Below, in pieces: positions 16,861 to 25,523 of a DNA stretch of 64,000 nucleotides. Below the pieces are notes generated by a model. That model did not search any database and was not told where the DNA came from. It saw only the letters and a list, made by a program, of their open reading frames with translations. Location of the stretch: positions 1-64,000 of the forward strand of contig JAFZQH010000006.1 in NCBI GenBank assembly GCA_017550165.1. The letters are read 5' to 3'. Each line of letters opens with the position of its first letter. The first letter of the stretch is position 1. Made by a program: the position numbers and the translations under genes. Source of the stretch: Lachnospiraceae bacterium. GTDB lineage: Bacteria; Bacillota; Clostridia; Lachnospirales; Lachnospiraceae.

Positions 16861-17556
16861 CTATACTTTCACCAAGGTTCCGGTAAAATCTCCATACAAT
16901 GCATTCACAATGCTGTTCTCCCCTTTAAGGCCGAAGACTCTCATGGGGATCCTGTTCTCCATGCACATTATGGAGGCTGTCAGGTCAATGACCTTAAGTT
17001 TCTTTTCTACCACCTCATCTATGGTAAGTGTGTCAAACTTCTTTGCATTCGGGTTCGTCTCCGGATCCGAATCATACACACCATCCACATTCTTGGCAAG
17101 AAGTATCTCATCCGCCTCGATCTCAATGGCACGAAGTACCGTAGAAGTATCGGTGGAAAAATAGGGATGCCCTGTTCCTCCTGCAAAGAACACCACCATA
17201 TTATGCCTGAAATACTTCTCAGCTCTGTCCTTTGAAAACAGCTTGGTAAACGACCCCACTTCAAAAGGAGTAAGAATGGCTGTCCTCATGCCCTGTGACC
17301 GGAAGATCTCCGATACATAGATGCAATTCATAACCGTAGCAAGCATACCTATCTGGTCCGCCTTGGTCCGGTCAATATTCTTGCTGGTCCGGCCTCTCCA
17401 GAAATTGCCCCCTCCGATAACGACGGCAACTTCATCACCCTTGTCGACGATCTGCTTCACCTGCTTCGCCACCATCATGGCAGTGGCTTCGTCAAGACCG
17501 GTACCGCCACCGCCTGCAAGAGCCTCGCCGCTAAGCTTAAGTAAATATCTGCTCAT
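16861..17556 (-). CDS. pyrH: UMP kinase
   Basis: A 231-residue kinase of the amino-acid kinase fold that phosphorylates UMP to UDP. The LLKLSGEAL start, VIGGGNFWRGR, the DQIGMLATVMN segment and the AGGTGHPYFSTDT loop are typical. It lies 3 bases from the bactofilin stop, an unusual upstream neighbour since tsf/rpsB are more common. Confidence 0.96.
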   Translation of the reverse strand: MSRYLLKLSGEALAGGGGTGLDEATAMMVAKQVKQIVDKGDEVAVVIGGGNFWRGRTSKNIDRTKADQIGMLATVMNCIYVSEIFRSQGMRTAILTPFEVGSFTKLFSKDRAEKYFRHNMVVFFAGGTGHPYFSTDTSTVLRAIEIEADEILLAKNVDGVYDSDPETNPNAKKFDTLTIDEVVEKKLKVIDLTASIMCMENRIPMRVFGLKGENSIVNALYGDFTGTLVKV

Positions 17557-17559
17557 GGA

Positions 17560-18465
17560 TTATTCTCCGAATATACCCTTAACATCAATATCAGCGTAGC
17601 ACTGTGAGCAGAAGCCTTCGATAACTGCTCCGTTGTTGATCTGTACGGAACGTGACTTGATGTTGCCCATAACAACTGCTGATGTATCAACTACAACAGG
17701 TCCCTGAACATCAATGTCGCCCTTAACGGCACCTGCAACAACTGCTGATGTAGCCTGGATATTACCTACTATAACAGAACCGAGGCCAACCTTAACGGTA
17801 CCTGTGCTCTTAACCTCACCCTCCAGCTTAGCTGAATCTGCGAAAAACTCTGCTGAGGTTGTATCTCCTTTAACAGCTCCGGTAACGGTGATCTTGCCGT
17901 TGCAAATGATGTTGCCCTCTACGGCACCGTCTACTTCTACAGAGCCCTCGGACTCAATGCTTCCGATAACCCTTGTTCCTGTTGTGATGATAGTAACTGC
18001 GTTGGTAGCTTCTCCAAGTTCTGTTGTACTGAATGTATTATCCACTTTAAAACTCTCCTCTTTATCTGTGTAGTTGTAGTTATATGATGTATCGTCTGAA
18101 CCTGCCGAATATTCCGGCTCATATGCAGGTGCCGGCTCTTCTTCCGCAACGGGCTCATATACCGGTTGGGGTTCCGGCTCCGGCTCGGGTTCTGAATACG
18201 CAGGTGCAGCCGGCTCCTCGTATTCGGGCGCTGCGGCAAATAAGGAATCGGGATCCTCCATGGGAATCTCTTCTTCAGGCTCCTCATCATTAACGGAACC
18301 GAACAATCCGCTTACGGCTCCCAGATCATCTCCGGCTTCCGGCTCATCATCCTCCAGTGTATTGACCATCTCATCTTCCTCAAAATCAGAATCGAAGTCG
18401 TCTTCTGGGACAAGCTCATTAACAGCCTGAGACAGGTCGTCTTTAAAATCCTTAAAAAAACTCAT
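17560..18465 (-). CDS. bactofilin with long acidic N-terminal region
   Basis: A 301-residue protein. Residues 1-150 are disordered and very acidic, with Glu/Pro/Ala/Tyr repeats; residues 160-275 form the bactofilin beta-helix, seen as repeated GSIESEGSVEVDG-type turns; a short tail follows with the pair CSQC. Bactofilins polymerise without nucleotides and position wall enzymes or shape determinants. Its neighbour upstream is a polysaccharide deacetylase, which fits a cell-wall role. The N-terminal tail is much longer than in most bactofilins. Confidence 0.85.
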   Translation of the reverse strand: MSFFKDFKDDLSQAVNELVPEDDFDSDFEEDEMVNTLEDDEPEAGDDLGAVSGLFGSVNDEEPEEEIPMEDPDSLFAAAPEYEEPAAPAYSEPEPEPEPQPVYEPVAEEEPAPAYEPEYSAGSDDTSYNYNYTDKEESFKVDNTFSTTELGEATNAVTIITTGTRVIGSIESEGSVEVDGAVEGNIICNGKITVTGAVKGDTTSAEFFADSAKLEGEVKSTGTVKVGLGSVIVGNIQATSAVVAGAVKGDIDVQGPVVVDTSAVVMGNIKSRSVQINNGAVIEGFCSQCYADIDVKGIFGE

Positions 18466-18490
18466 ACTCCTTTGTTACCTCCATCTCTTT

Positions 18491-19414
18491 TTATTCCACC
18501 GAATCAGCACTGATATGCTGGATCGGCTGAGTACTCATATCTATCGGAACAATCTCCACGTCCATCGCCTTAAGCTTCTCAATGATAAGCGGCAGAGCTT
18601 CGACCGTAGTTCCCTTGGTATTGGCATCATGCATAAGCAGGATGGTATCCCCTTCTTTGTTAAGTCCGCTGATAGCATTATTAACAAGCTGGGTAACTGT
18701 ATATTTTGTAGTGGAGGCATCTCCCGTGGCATCATTCCAATCGAAGTATACCACTCCTTCCTCCTTCAGGAACCGGATAAGATCCTTCATATCCACATCA
18801 CTTACCTGGTTACTGCTGCCTCCCGGAAAACGATATAACACGGTCTTGACTCCCGTGATGCTTTTTACATAATCCTGTATCTTATGAAAATCGGCTTCGA
18901 AATCTTCAAGGCTCTTATATAAAACACTGTACTTATGCGAGTACGAATGCAGCCCGATGCTGTTGCCCGAATCCACGATCTTCTTGTAAAGGGGCTTAAG
19001 GCCCTCATCCTCCTTGCCTACAACAAAAAAGGTCGCCTTAACGTTATACTTGGCAAGGACCTCCAATATAGCTTCAGTATTCTCGCTGGGTCCGTCATCA
19101 AAAGTAAGGTATACCTTTCGCTTCCCGTTACTGCCGGAACTCCGGGCGTCCGTATCCCGGAGGGTTCCCTCCGATCCGGATACTTCATATCTGCTCAGAC
19201 TGTTATCTGCTGAAAAAACACCATTACCGAACTTGGCTTCATAAAGGTAATCTACCTGCTTCTGCAGGGAATCCACCTTAATGGCCAAAAATATGCAAAC
19301 AATGGTGGGTATCACAAGAAATATAACTGCAACCGCGATCAGTATCTTCTTCAGGCGTGCGACCCTCTTCCTGCGATTGGCTGCAGCTACTGCCGGGGTA
19401 TTCTTCTTATCCAC
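18491..19414 (-). CDS. membrane-anchored polysaccharide deacetylase
   Basis: This NodB-fold enzyme removes acetyl groups from peptidoglycan or a related glycan outside the cell. A membrane helix lies at about residues 22-48, followed by a Ser/Asp-rich linker and the catalytic domain with the metal Asp pair in TFDDGPS, the zinc histidines in HSYSH, RFPGGSSN, and the late LLMHD. A GTG at 19414 after a run of ten G residues is the preferred start; a GTG at 19459 in the same frame is possible but lacks a good ribosome site. Confidence 0.85.
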   Translation of the reverse strand: MDKKNTPAVAAANRRKRVARLKKILIAVAVIFLVIPTIVCIFLAIKVDSLQKQVDYLYEAKFGNGVFSADNSLSRYEVSGSEGTLRDTDARSSGSNGKRKVYLTFDDGPSENTEAILEVLAKYNVKATFFVVGKEDEGLKPLYKKIVDSGNSIGLHSYSHKYSVLYKSLEDFEADFHKIQDYVKSITGVKTVLYRFPGGSSNQVSDVDMKDLIRFLKEEGVVYFDWNDATGDASTTKYTVTQLVNNAISGLNKEGDTILLMHDANTKGTTVEALPLIIEKLKAMDVEIVPIDMSTQPIQHISADSVE

Positions 19415-19619
19415 AATACCCCCCCCCCTTGGAAACTCTCTTTTCCACAATATCGTCACCTTTCGGGAATAATCTATTCAATAGTTTAACACATTTATCC
19501 CGATTTGCATTAAAAAAAATCATTATTTGAAAAAATTTAAGTTGGATTTGTTTTCTTGTGTTACAATCAGATAAAGCGTTTTACAGCAGATCAAAAAAAT
19601 GAAAACGGAGGCCATCATA

Positions 19620-20639
19620 ATGATTAATAAAGCCCAAATTATAGAAAGTACAGTGAATGACCCCTATACCAATCTGGCCGTTGAGACGGTTTTACATCAC
19701 ACCTGTCCGGAAGACTGCGTCGTAATGTACCTGTGGCAGAACGAGAACACCGTGGTAATAGGGCGTAATCAGAATGCTTACGGAGAATGCAATACGGAAA
19801 ACATCGATGCTGCCGGAGTCCGCATAGCCAGAAGGACTACCGGAGGAGGCGCCGTATTCCATGACCTGGGCAACTTAAACTTCTCCTTTATCTACTCCAA
19901 GGATAATTCCGATGACATGATCCCCGTGGAGATCATCAAGGCAGCCTGCAGATCCTTTGGGATAGACGCTGAGATCACCGGACGAAATGACGTGACCTGC
20001 ATGGGCCGCAAATTCTCCGGCAACGCATTCTGCCATCACGGCAATATGATCCTTGCCCATGGGACCATTATGGTAGACCTTGATACCTCAAAGCTTTCCG
20101 GCTATCTGAACGTAAGCCGTGAAAAGCTTGCTTCCAAGGGAGTAAAGTCCGTTTCCTCCCGGGTTATCAATCTGGCGGAAGTATGTCCCGGCCTGACAAT
20201 CTCCGCCTTTAAGGACGCCCTGAAAAAAGCCTATTCCGAGAGCTTCTCCGGCATCACGGAAGTCATATCCTTTGACGATATCCGGACAGGCAGGGAAGCT
20301 CTCGCACTGGCAGAAAAATACGCCTCCCGTGAATGGATCTTCGGCGGAGCAAAGGATTTCAATGTCAATATGAGCCGCCGGTTCTCCTGGGGAGGCTGTG
20401 AGATAAAGCTTCTCGTCAGGGACCACAGGATAGAGGAATCCCTTATATATTCCGATGCCATGGATCCGGGGCTGATCGCTGACATAGCCGCCGCCCTGAA
20501 GGGAAGGCTCTTCGAATACAGATCGGTATCCGAAGCCTTAATTGAATTAAAAAAAAGGCCCCGGGACGAAGACTGCTGCCATATGTTCAGTCTCAACCCC
20601 GGGGAGATGATATCCGATATACTGGAGCTCATGAAGTAG
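19620..20639 (+). CDS. lplA: lipoate-protein ligase A
   Basis: A 339-residue enzyme that attaches free lipoate to lysines of acceptor proteins through lipoyl-AMP. The ligase domain has the RRTTGGGAVFHDLGN loop and the catalytic Lys region GRKFSGNA, and a C-terminal accessory domain is present. The start at 19620 follows GGAGG. It converges on gcvH, its likely acceptor, 10 bases away, and belongs functionally to the one-carbon cluster. Confidence 0.93.
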   Translation: MINKAQIIESTVNDPYTNLAVETVLHHTCPEDCVVMYLWQNENTVVIGRNQNAYGECNTENIDAAGVRIARRTTGGGAVFHDLGNLNFSFIYSKDNSDDMIPVEIIKAACRSFGIDAEITGRNDVTCMGRKFSGNAFCHHGNMILAHGTIMVDLDTSKLSGYLNVSREKLASKGVKSVSSRVINLAEVCPGLTISAFKDALKKAYSESFSGITEVISFDDIRTGREALALAEKYASREWIFGGAKDFNVNMSRRFSWGGCEIKLLVRDHRIEESLIYSDAMDPGLIADIAAALKGRLFEYRSVSEALIELKKRPRDEDCCHMFSLNPGEMISDILELMK

Positions 20640-20649
20640 CCGTCAGGTC

Positions 20650-21018
20650 CTATTCCAGGCCACCCTCATAATCAGATGCTGAAATGAGTCCGCTTAAGTC
20701 ATCATCGGTTTTTACTTCAACGATCCATGCATCATAAGCATTCTCATTGATGGCTTCCGGTGTGTCATCCAGCACATCATTTACGGCAATAACCTCGCCC
20801 GATACGGGAGCCGGGATCTCGGATGCTGTCTTGGATGACTCAACCTCTGTAAATGTCTCTCCTGCAGTCAGGGTGTCTCCCACTGCGGGAAGGTCAACAA
20901 AGAGAATGTCTCCCAGCTGATCCTGTGCGTAATCGGTAATACCGATCTTGGCGGTGTCCCCGTCCTTCTTAACCCATACATGGTCCTTTGTGTACTTCAA
21001 ATTGTCCGGAAAGTTCAT
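20650..21018 (-). CDS. gcvH: glycine cleavage H protein
   Basis: A 122-residue lipoyl carrier. The lipoyl lysine is K63 in VESSKTASE and the usual DHVWVK and SGEVIAVN segments are present. It shuttles the aminomethyl intermediate and is oxidised by lipoamide dehydrogenase, encoded next door. No P or T protein genes are in the window; in acetogens gcvH and lpdA also sit in Wood-Ljungdahl clusters without them. Confidence 0.95.
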   Translation of the reverse strand: MNFPDNLKYTKDHVWVKKDGDTAKIGITDYAQDQLGDILFVDLPAVGDTLTAGETFTEVESSKTASEIPAPVSGEVIAVNDVLDDTPEAINENAYDAWIVEVKTDDDLSGLISASDYEGGLE

Positions 21019-21041
21019 AACTCATCTTCCTCCTTATCTTT

Positions 21042-22430
21042 CTATGCTTTGTTTACACTCATTCCATGAATATCGTGAAGTGCTTCAAGAATAGCCTCGC
21101 ACATGGTAGGATGCGGGAAAATGCTCTCCTCCACCTGTGCGGCAGTGAGACGAAGCTGCACTGCAGTAGTAAGCACCTGCAACATATCCGATGCTCCTGC
21201 GCCGACTATCTCAGCACCTATTATAACATCATCTGCGTCGACTACAACCTTAACAAATCCGCTTAAGTGACCTGACGCCTGTGCCTTACCCAAGCCCTTA
21301 AGATCAAAGGTTCCGCATCTGTAGTCCTTATCCTTTTCCTTGCCTTCCTTCTCAAGCTGCCACTCCAGCTTGCCCACACTTGCCAGCTGGGGATTGGTAA
21401 ATACGCAGCCGGGAACGGCATGGTAGGTTACTGCTTTCTTTTTCCCGAAAATGTTGTCAACGGCGATAAAGCCTTCCTTGCTTGCAACATGGGCCAGCTG
21501 GGCAGATAATACTATATCTCCTATGGCATAGATATTATCTATATTGGTCTGAAGGTATTCATTGACCTTAACGGTACCCTTCTCGCCCATCTCGATACCC
21601 ACTGTGTCAAGGCCCGCTCCGGCTGTAAAAGGAGCACGTCCGATAGCCACAAGCACATAATCCGCTGAAAGTTCTTTGCCGCTGGCCAGCTTGACATCAA
21701 CGTGATCCTCGGCAGGATTCACCTCTGCGATACCGTCACCGGTAACCATCGTGATCTTTTCCTTCTTGAACTGACGTGAGATCTGCTTGCTCACATCCTC
21801 ATCCATGGTAGCCATCAGTCTGGGAAGCGCCTCAACTATGGTAACGTTCGTTCCCATCTTGGATAAGAACTGACCGATCTCACAGCCTATAACTCCGCCT
21901 CCGACTATTATAAGAGACTTGGGAGCAAAATCAAAATCCAGGATCTCGTCACTGGTGATAACCCGCTTCCTGTCAACCTTGAAAACGGGAGGACATACCG
22001 GTACCGAGCCCGTAGCCAGGATAACGTAGTCAGTATTAACCGTCTCTTTGCTTCCGTCCTCCATGGTCACCTCAACGGTATGAGCATCAAGAAGTTTGCC
22101 GAAACCGTTAAGTAACATGACATTGTTCTGTTTGCACAAAAATCCGATTCCCTTCACCAGGGACTCCATAACCTTATTCTTTCTTGCCAGGATGGCCGGG
22201 TAATCAACGGCCGCCTCACCATTTACGGTGATACCGAAATCCCCTGCCTTTTCAACTGCCTCCTTTGCTTCATAGGAAGCAAGGAATGCCTTGGTGGGGA
22301 TACATCCTCTGTTAAGGCAGGTGCCGCCCACCTTATCCTTTTCCACAAGAACAACCTCTGCACCGCACTTGGCTGCATAGATGGCTGCTTCGTATCCTCC
22401 CGGGCCTCCGCCTATTACTGTAATCTTCAT
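21042..22430 (-). CDS. lpdA: dihydrolipoyl dehydrogenase
   Basis: A 462-residue FAD/NAD disulfide oxidoreductase. The FAD-binding GGGPGGYEAA, the redox pair in GGTCLNRGCIPTK, a second NAD-binding GGGVIGCE, and the C-terminal active His-Glu in FPHPTMCEAI are all intact. It reoxidises the lipoyl arm of GcvH. It lacks the extra N-terminal lipoyl domain seen in some Firmicutes. Confidence 0.96.
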   Translation of the reverse strand: MKITVIGGGPGGYEAAIYAAKCGAEVVLVEKDKVGGTCLNRGCIPTKAFLASYEAKEAVEKAGDFGITVNGEAAVDYPAILARKNKVMESLVKGIGFLCKQNNVMLLNGFGKLLDAHTVEVTMEDGSKETVNTDYVILATGSVPVCPPVFKVDRKRVITSDEILDFDFAPKSLIIVGGGVIGCEIGQFLSKMGTNVTIVEALPRLMATMDEDVSKQISRQFKKEKITMVTGDGIAEVNPAEDHVDVKLASGKELSADYVLVAIGRAPFTAGAGLDTVGIEMGEKGTVKVNEYLQTNIDNIYAIGDIVLSAQLAHVASKEGFIAVDNIFGKKKAVTYHAVPGCVFTNPQLASVGKLEWQLEKEGKEKDKDYRCGTFDLKGLGKAQASGHLSGFVKVVVDADDVIIGAEIVGAGASDMLQVLTTAVQLRLTAAQVEESIFPHPTMCEAILEALHDIHGMSVNKA

Positions 22431-22469
22431 ATGTTAATCCCTCTCTCTTTCTGCTGACGCATCTTCGCA

Positions 22470-23393
22470 CTATATTGACACCCCGGCCTTTTGAAGGATA
22501 GCCGGAACGTTCTTCTCAGCTCCGATAGCCATAACATGAACACCTGAGCAGATCTTCTCATCCTTGATCTTGGCGATCATCTCTGCTGCTATATCCATAC
22601 CCACTTCCATAGCTAATCCTTTCTTTCCTGTCTCCTTCTCCTCAGCCCCGGCCTGTGCCAGTTTCTCGATGATCTGATCCGTTACGCGGATACCGGGAAC
22701 ATTTGCATTCATGTATTTGGCCATTCCCGCACCCTTAAGAGGAATGATACCCGCCATGATCCTGGTGGTATAGCCGGCTTTTTCGATACCGTCCATGAAA
22801 CGCTTTAACTGGTCTACGTCAAAGATTCCCTGGGTCTGGATGAACTGGGCTCCGGCCTCAACCTTTTTCCGAAGTTTGTTGACCTGCAGGAACATGGGGT
22901 CATATACCGGTGTTACGATGGCACCTTTAAAGAATTTGGGAACTCCTCCCGTTATCTCATTGCCGCCGCAGTCAAGTCCCGTCTTCTCCATCTGGCTGAT
23001 CATCTGAAGAATTCCAACGGAATCAAGATCATATACCGGCTTGGCTTCCTTGACATCACCGATGGTGGGATGGTCTCCCGTAAGAGCCAGGACCGAATCG
23101 ATACCGAAGGCTGCCGCTGAGAAAAGCTCAGCCTGCAAAGCCATTCTGTTTCTGTCTCTTCCCGTCATCTGAAGGATGGGGGTGAGTCCTTTCTCCTTAA
23201 GCTTTATGCAGAGTCCCAATGATGATGCCTTAAGGCAGGAAGACTGCATATCTGTTACATTTACGCAATGAACCTTGCCCTTAAGCATGTCCGCTGCTTC
23301 CATACAAGCTGAAAAATCATAACCCTTGGGAGGCGCCATTTCGGCTGTAATTCCGAATTTTCCGTTATCTAATGCCTGTTTTAATGCGTTCAT
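22470..23393 (-). CDS. metF: 5,10-methylenetetrahydrofolate reductase
   Basis: A 307-residue TIM-barrel flavoprotein that reduces methylene-THF to methyl-THF. FAD and folate-site segments TAEMAPPKG, TGRDRNR, LTGDHP and the C-terminal GVHVMAIG are present. It is immediately preceded by a metV-like gene, the arrangement of the acetogen-type MetVF complex, in which the second subunit carries Fe-S and zinc sites. Confidence 0.93.
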   Translation of the reverse strand: MNALKQALDNGKFGITAEMAPPKGYDFSACMEAADMLKGKVHCVNVTDMQSSCLKASSLGLCIKLKEKGLTPILQMTGRDRNRMALQAELFSAAAFGIDSVLALTGDHPTIGDVKEAKPVYDLDSVGILQMISQMEKTGLDCGGNEITGGVPKFFKGAIVTPVYDPMFLQVNKLRKKVEAGAQFIQTQGIFDVDQLKRFMDGIEKAGYTTRIMAGIIPLKGAGMAKYMNANVPGIRVTDQIIEKLAQAGAEEKETGKKGLAMEVGMDIAAEMIAKIKDEKICSGVHVMAIGAEKNVPAILQKAGVSI

Positions 23394-24041
23394 TTATTTA
23401 TCCTCCCTTATGCTGATCCTTCTAGGAAATGCGAAATTCTTATAATCCTTATCTGTTCTCATTGTTTTAAGCTTATCCAGCTGTCCCAATGCATCGAGAC
23501 GATAGTAAATATCGATCCATGCACAGTTGTTCTCCGGATTGACCTCGCATTTTCCGCCCTTTTGTCCACCGCAGGGTCCGTTGACAAGAGACTTGGCGCA
23601 TTTAGTGATGGGACATATTCCGCCTGTATGTCCCAAGACGCAGTCACCGCACATCCTGCAGGCTTCGCTGAAGAGACCCACTCTCTCTACCTGGCCCAGG
23701 AACATGGTGTTGGTAGCCGGGTAAACGGGGATATTGGCGTTATCCGCAACAGTCTGAACTCCGTCACCGCATGCCAGTGTAAGGATAGCCTGTGTATCTG
23801 TATCCTTCAGAGCCTTCAGTTCCTTCTTCATAAGAAGCTTCTGGCAGCTCTCATTGGGAATGATCGTAGCTGTAACGATCTTGCCGTTAGACTCCAGGTA
23901 TTCCTTCATCTCCTGAAGTTCCGGTTCACCACCGGTCTTACATGAAGTAGCACAGCTTCCGCAGCCTACCAGGGCTACTCTGGTAACCCCTTCAAGCATC
24001 TGCCATACTTCGTCAAGTGGTTTCTTTTGCGTAATGATCAT
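23394..24041 (-). CDS. metV: MetV-like subunit of methylene-THF reductase
   Basis: A 215-residue protein of the MTHFR C-terminal (PF12225-type) family. It is rich in paired cysteines: VGCGSCATSC near the start and a cluster CRMCGDC, GGICPITKC, NGPCGG and GKCEV, consistent with an Fe-S cluster and a zinc. In Clostridia it partners MetF and relays electrons. The start at 24041 follows AGGAGG; its stop abuts the metF start. Confidence 0.85.
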   Translation of the reverse strand: MIITQKKPLDEVWQMLEGVTRVALVGCGSCATSCKTGGEPELQEMKEYLESNGKIVTATIIPNESCQKLLMKKELKALKDTDTQAILTLACGDGVQTVADNANIPVYPATNTMFLGQVERVGLFSEACRMCGDCVLGHTGGICPITKCAKSLVNGPCGGQKGGKCEVNPENNCAWIDIYYRLDALGQLDKLKTMRTDKDYKNFAFPRRISIREDK

Positions 24042-24054
24042 TTTAATTAACCTC

Positions 24055-24873
24055 CTAGTGTTTTTCTTCTTTAAGATATACCGTCCGGTATACAAGTGCC
24101 ACGATGGCACCGCCAATGATGTTTCCTATGGTAACCGGCAACAGGTTGGATACCAGGAAATTCCCCCATGTGACAATGTCAACATTCTTTCCTGCTTCCA
24201 CTGCAGCCGCAAGATATACGGGATTAGTCTTGGCAAGGATGCCTGCCGGTATAAAATACATATTTGCCACGCTGTGCTCAAAACCTGCCAGAACAAAGGT
24301 CATAACAGGCAGGTACATGGCTGCTATCTTGCCCCCCACACTCTTGGCGCCGAAGCTCATCCATACAGCTATACATACCAGTATGTTGCAAAGCGTTCCG
24401 GAGCATATGGCTTCGCCAAAACCCAGAGAGCATTTTGCAGCAGCTGCTCCGATGGTATTGACTGCAACCGCATTGCCGAACAGTCCCAGGTTACCGGCCA
24501 GTGATGTCATGGAGGCTATAAAAAGTCCTCCGATAAAATTGCCTATATAGACGCATATCCAGTTCTTTATCATGGCTGCCGGCGAGATGTCTCCGTTAAA
24601 GACTCCCGTCATGATAAGGCAGTTCCCCGTAAAAAGCTCGCTTCCGGCTATAAGCACCATGGCAAGCCCCACCGGGAATACCGCAGCTCCTGCAGCCTTT
24701 GCCGCCGATGCTATGGGTATGGTCGCGGATATGGTATTGGCCGCAACCGCTCCGAAGGCTATGAACATTCCCGCCATGATACCCAGCAGGAGAAGCTTCG
24801 CCGCGGAATTGGACGTCTTAGCCTTACCGATCCCCACAGCCTGTCCGGCTATTTCTTTTGGTGAATACATCAT
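24055..24873 (-). CDS. focA: formate/nitrite channel family protein
   Basis: A membrane protein of about 272 residues with six helices and the FNT signatures near FTGNCLIMTG and an NILVCIAVWM segment with the conserved Leu/Phe-type constrictions. FNT pentamers pass formate, nitrite or hydrosulfide. Here, between fchA and metV, formate import or export for formate-THF ligase is the natural role. Its start overlaps the fchA stop; ATGs at 24873 and 24879 are both possible. Confidence 0.9.
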   Translation of the reverse strand: MMYSPKEIAGQAVGIGKAKTSNSAAKLLLLGIMAGMFIAFGAVAANTISATIPIASAAKAAGAAVFPVGLAMVLIAGSELFTGNCLIMTGVFNGDISPAAMIKNWICVYIGNFIGGLFIASMTSLAGNLGLFGNAVAVNTIGAAAAKCSLGFGEAICSGTLCNILVCIAVWMSFGAKSVGGKIAAMYLPVMTFVLAGFEHSVANMYFIPAGILAKTNPVYLAAAVEAGKNVDIVTWGNFLVSNLLPVTIGNIIGGAIVALVYRTVYLKEEKH

Positions 24874-24875
24874 GA

Positions 24876-25511
24876 TCATTTCTCCTTCAGGCAACCCCTG
24901 ACGTATTCAAAGATCTCGTCCGCCTTGGCCGTATACTTTTTCAGCATGTCTTCGGCTTCCTTATTGATCTTATCAGCATATTCCCTGTCGGTCATAAGCT
25001 TGGTATTGATGAACACGTTAAGGCTTGCGCCTCTCAATGCTGCTTTGCAGAATTCAACTCCAACTCCGGCATCGCTTACTGCAAGAGCGGAGCCTTTATG
25101 AGCAAATCCCTCGTGAAGCTCAATGGCCTCGCAGCACAGTTTCATTATATCCATGGGAACACTGCAGGCCTCTTTTAAAGCCTTCTCCATTATTTCTGCC
25201 TTGGCCTTTTTCTCCTCTTCCGTATCTTTAGGCATACCGTAGGCCTTGGCCAGGGGTTCGAAATTATCCGCATCCTTCTGTACAAGGATAAGGAGCTGTT
25301 CTCTTAAACTCTCTGCTTTTGTTCTAAGTCCTTTGATCTCCTCTTCAACATCTGCGTATTTTTTCTTCCCTACTGTCAGGTTAGCGACCATGCTCCCCAG
25401 GGCAACGCCGATGGCGCCCACCAGGGCGGAGGCACCGCCTCCGCCCGGGGTCGGGTCGCTAGATGACAGAACTTCCGTGAATTTATCACATTCCATTCTA
25501 TACAGATCCAT
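24876..25511 (-). CDS. fchA: methenyl-THF cyclohydrolase / cyclodeaminase
   Basis: A 211-residue all-helical protein of the formiminotransferase-cyclodeaminase family, with the conserved DPTPGGGGASAL near the N-terminus. In one-carbon clusters it acts as methenyl-THF cyclohydrolase or formimino-THF cyclodeaminase. With folD nearby (which also has cyclohydrolase activity), the two may be redundant or direction-specific. Confidence 0.9.
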   Translation of the reverse strand: MDLYRMECDKFTEVLSSSDPTPGGGGASALVGAIGVALGSMVANLTVGKKKYADVEEEIKGLRTKAESLREQLLILVQKDADNFEPLAKAYGMPKDTEEEKKAKAEIMEKALKEACSVPMDIMKLCCEAIELHEGFAHKGSALAVSDAGVGVEFCKAALRGASLNVFINTKLMTDREYADKINKEAEDMLKKYTAKADEIFEYVRGCLKEK

Positions 25512-25523
25512 AAGTTTTCCCTC

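Noticed and set aside
16258-17235. A 325-codon frame on the plus strand across frr and pyrH
   Set aside because: It is a shadow of two highly conserved genes; it has no recognisable domain and crosses a terminator hairpin.
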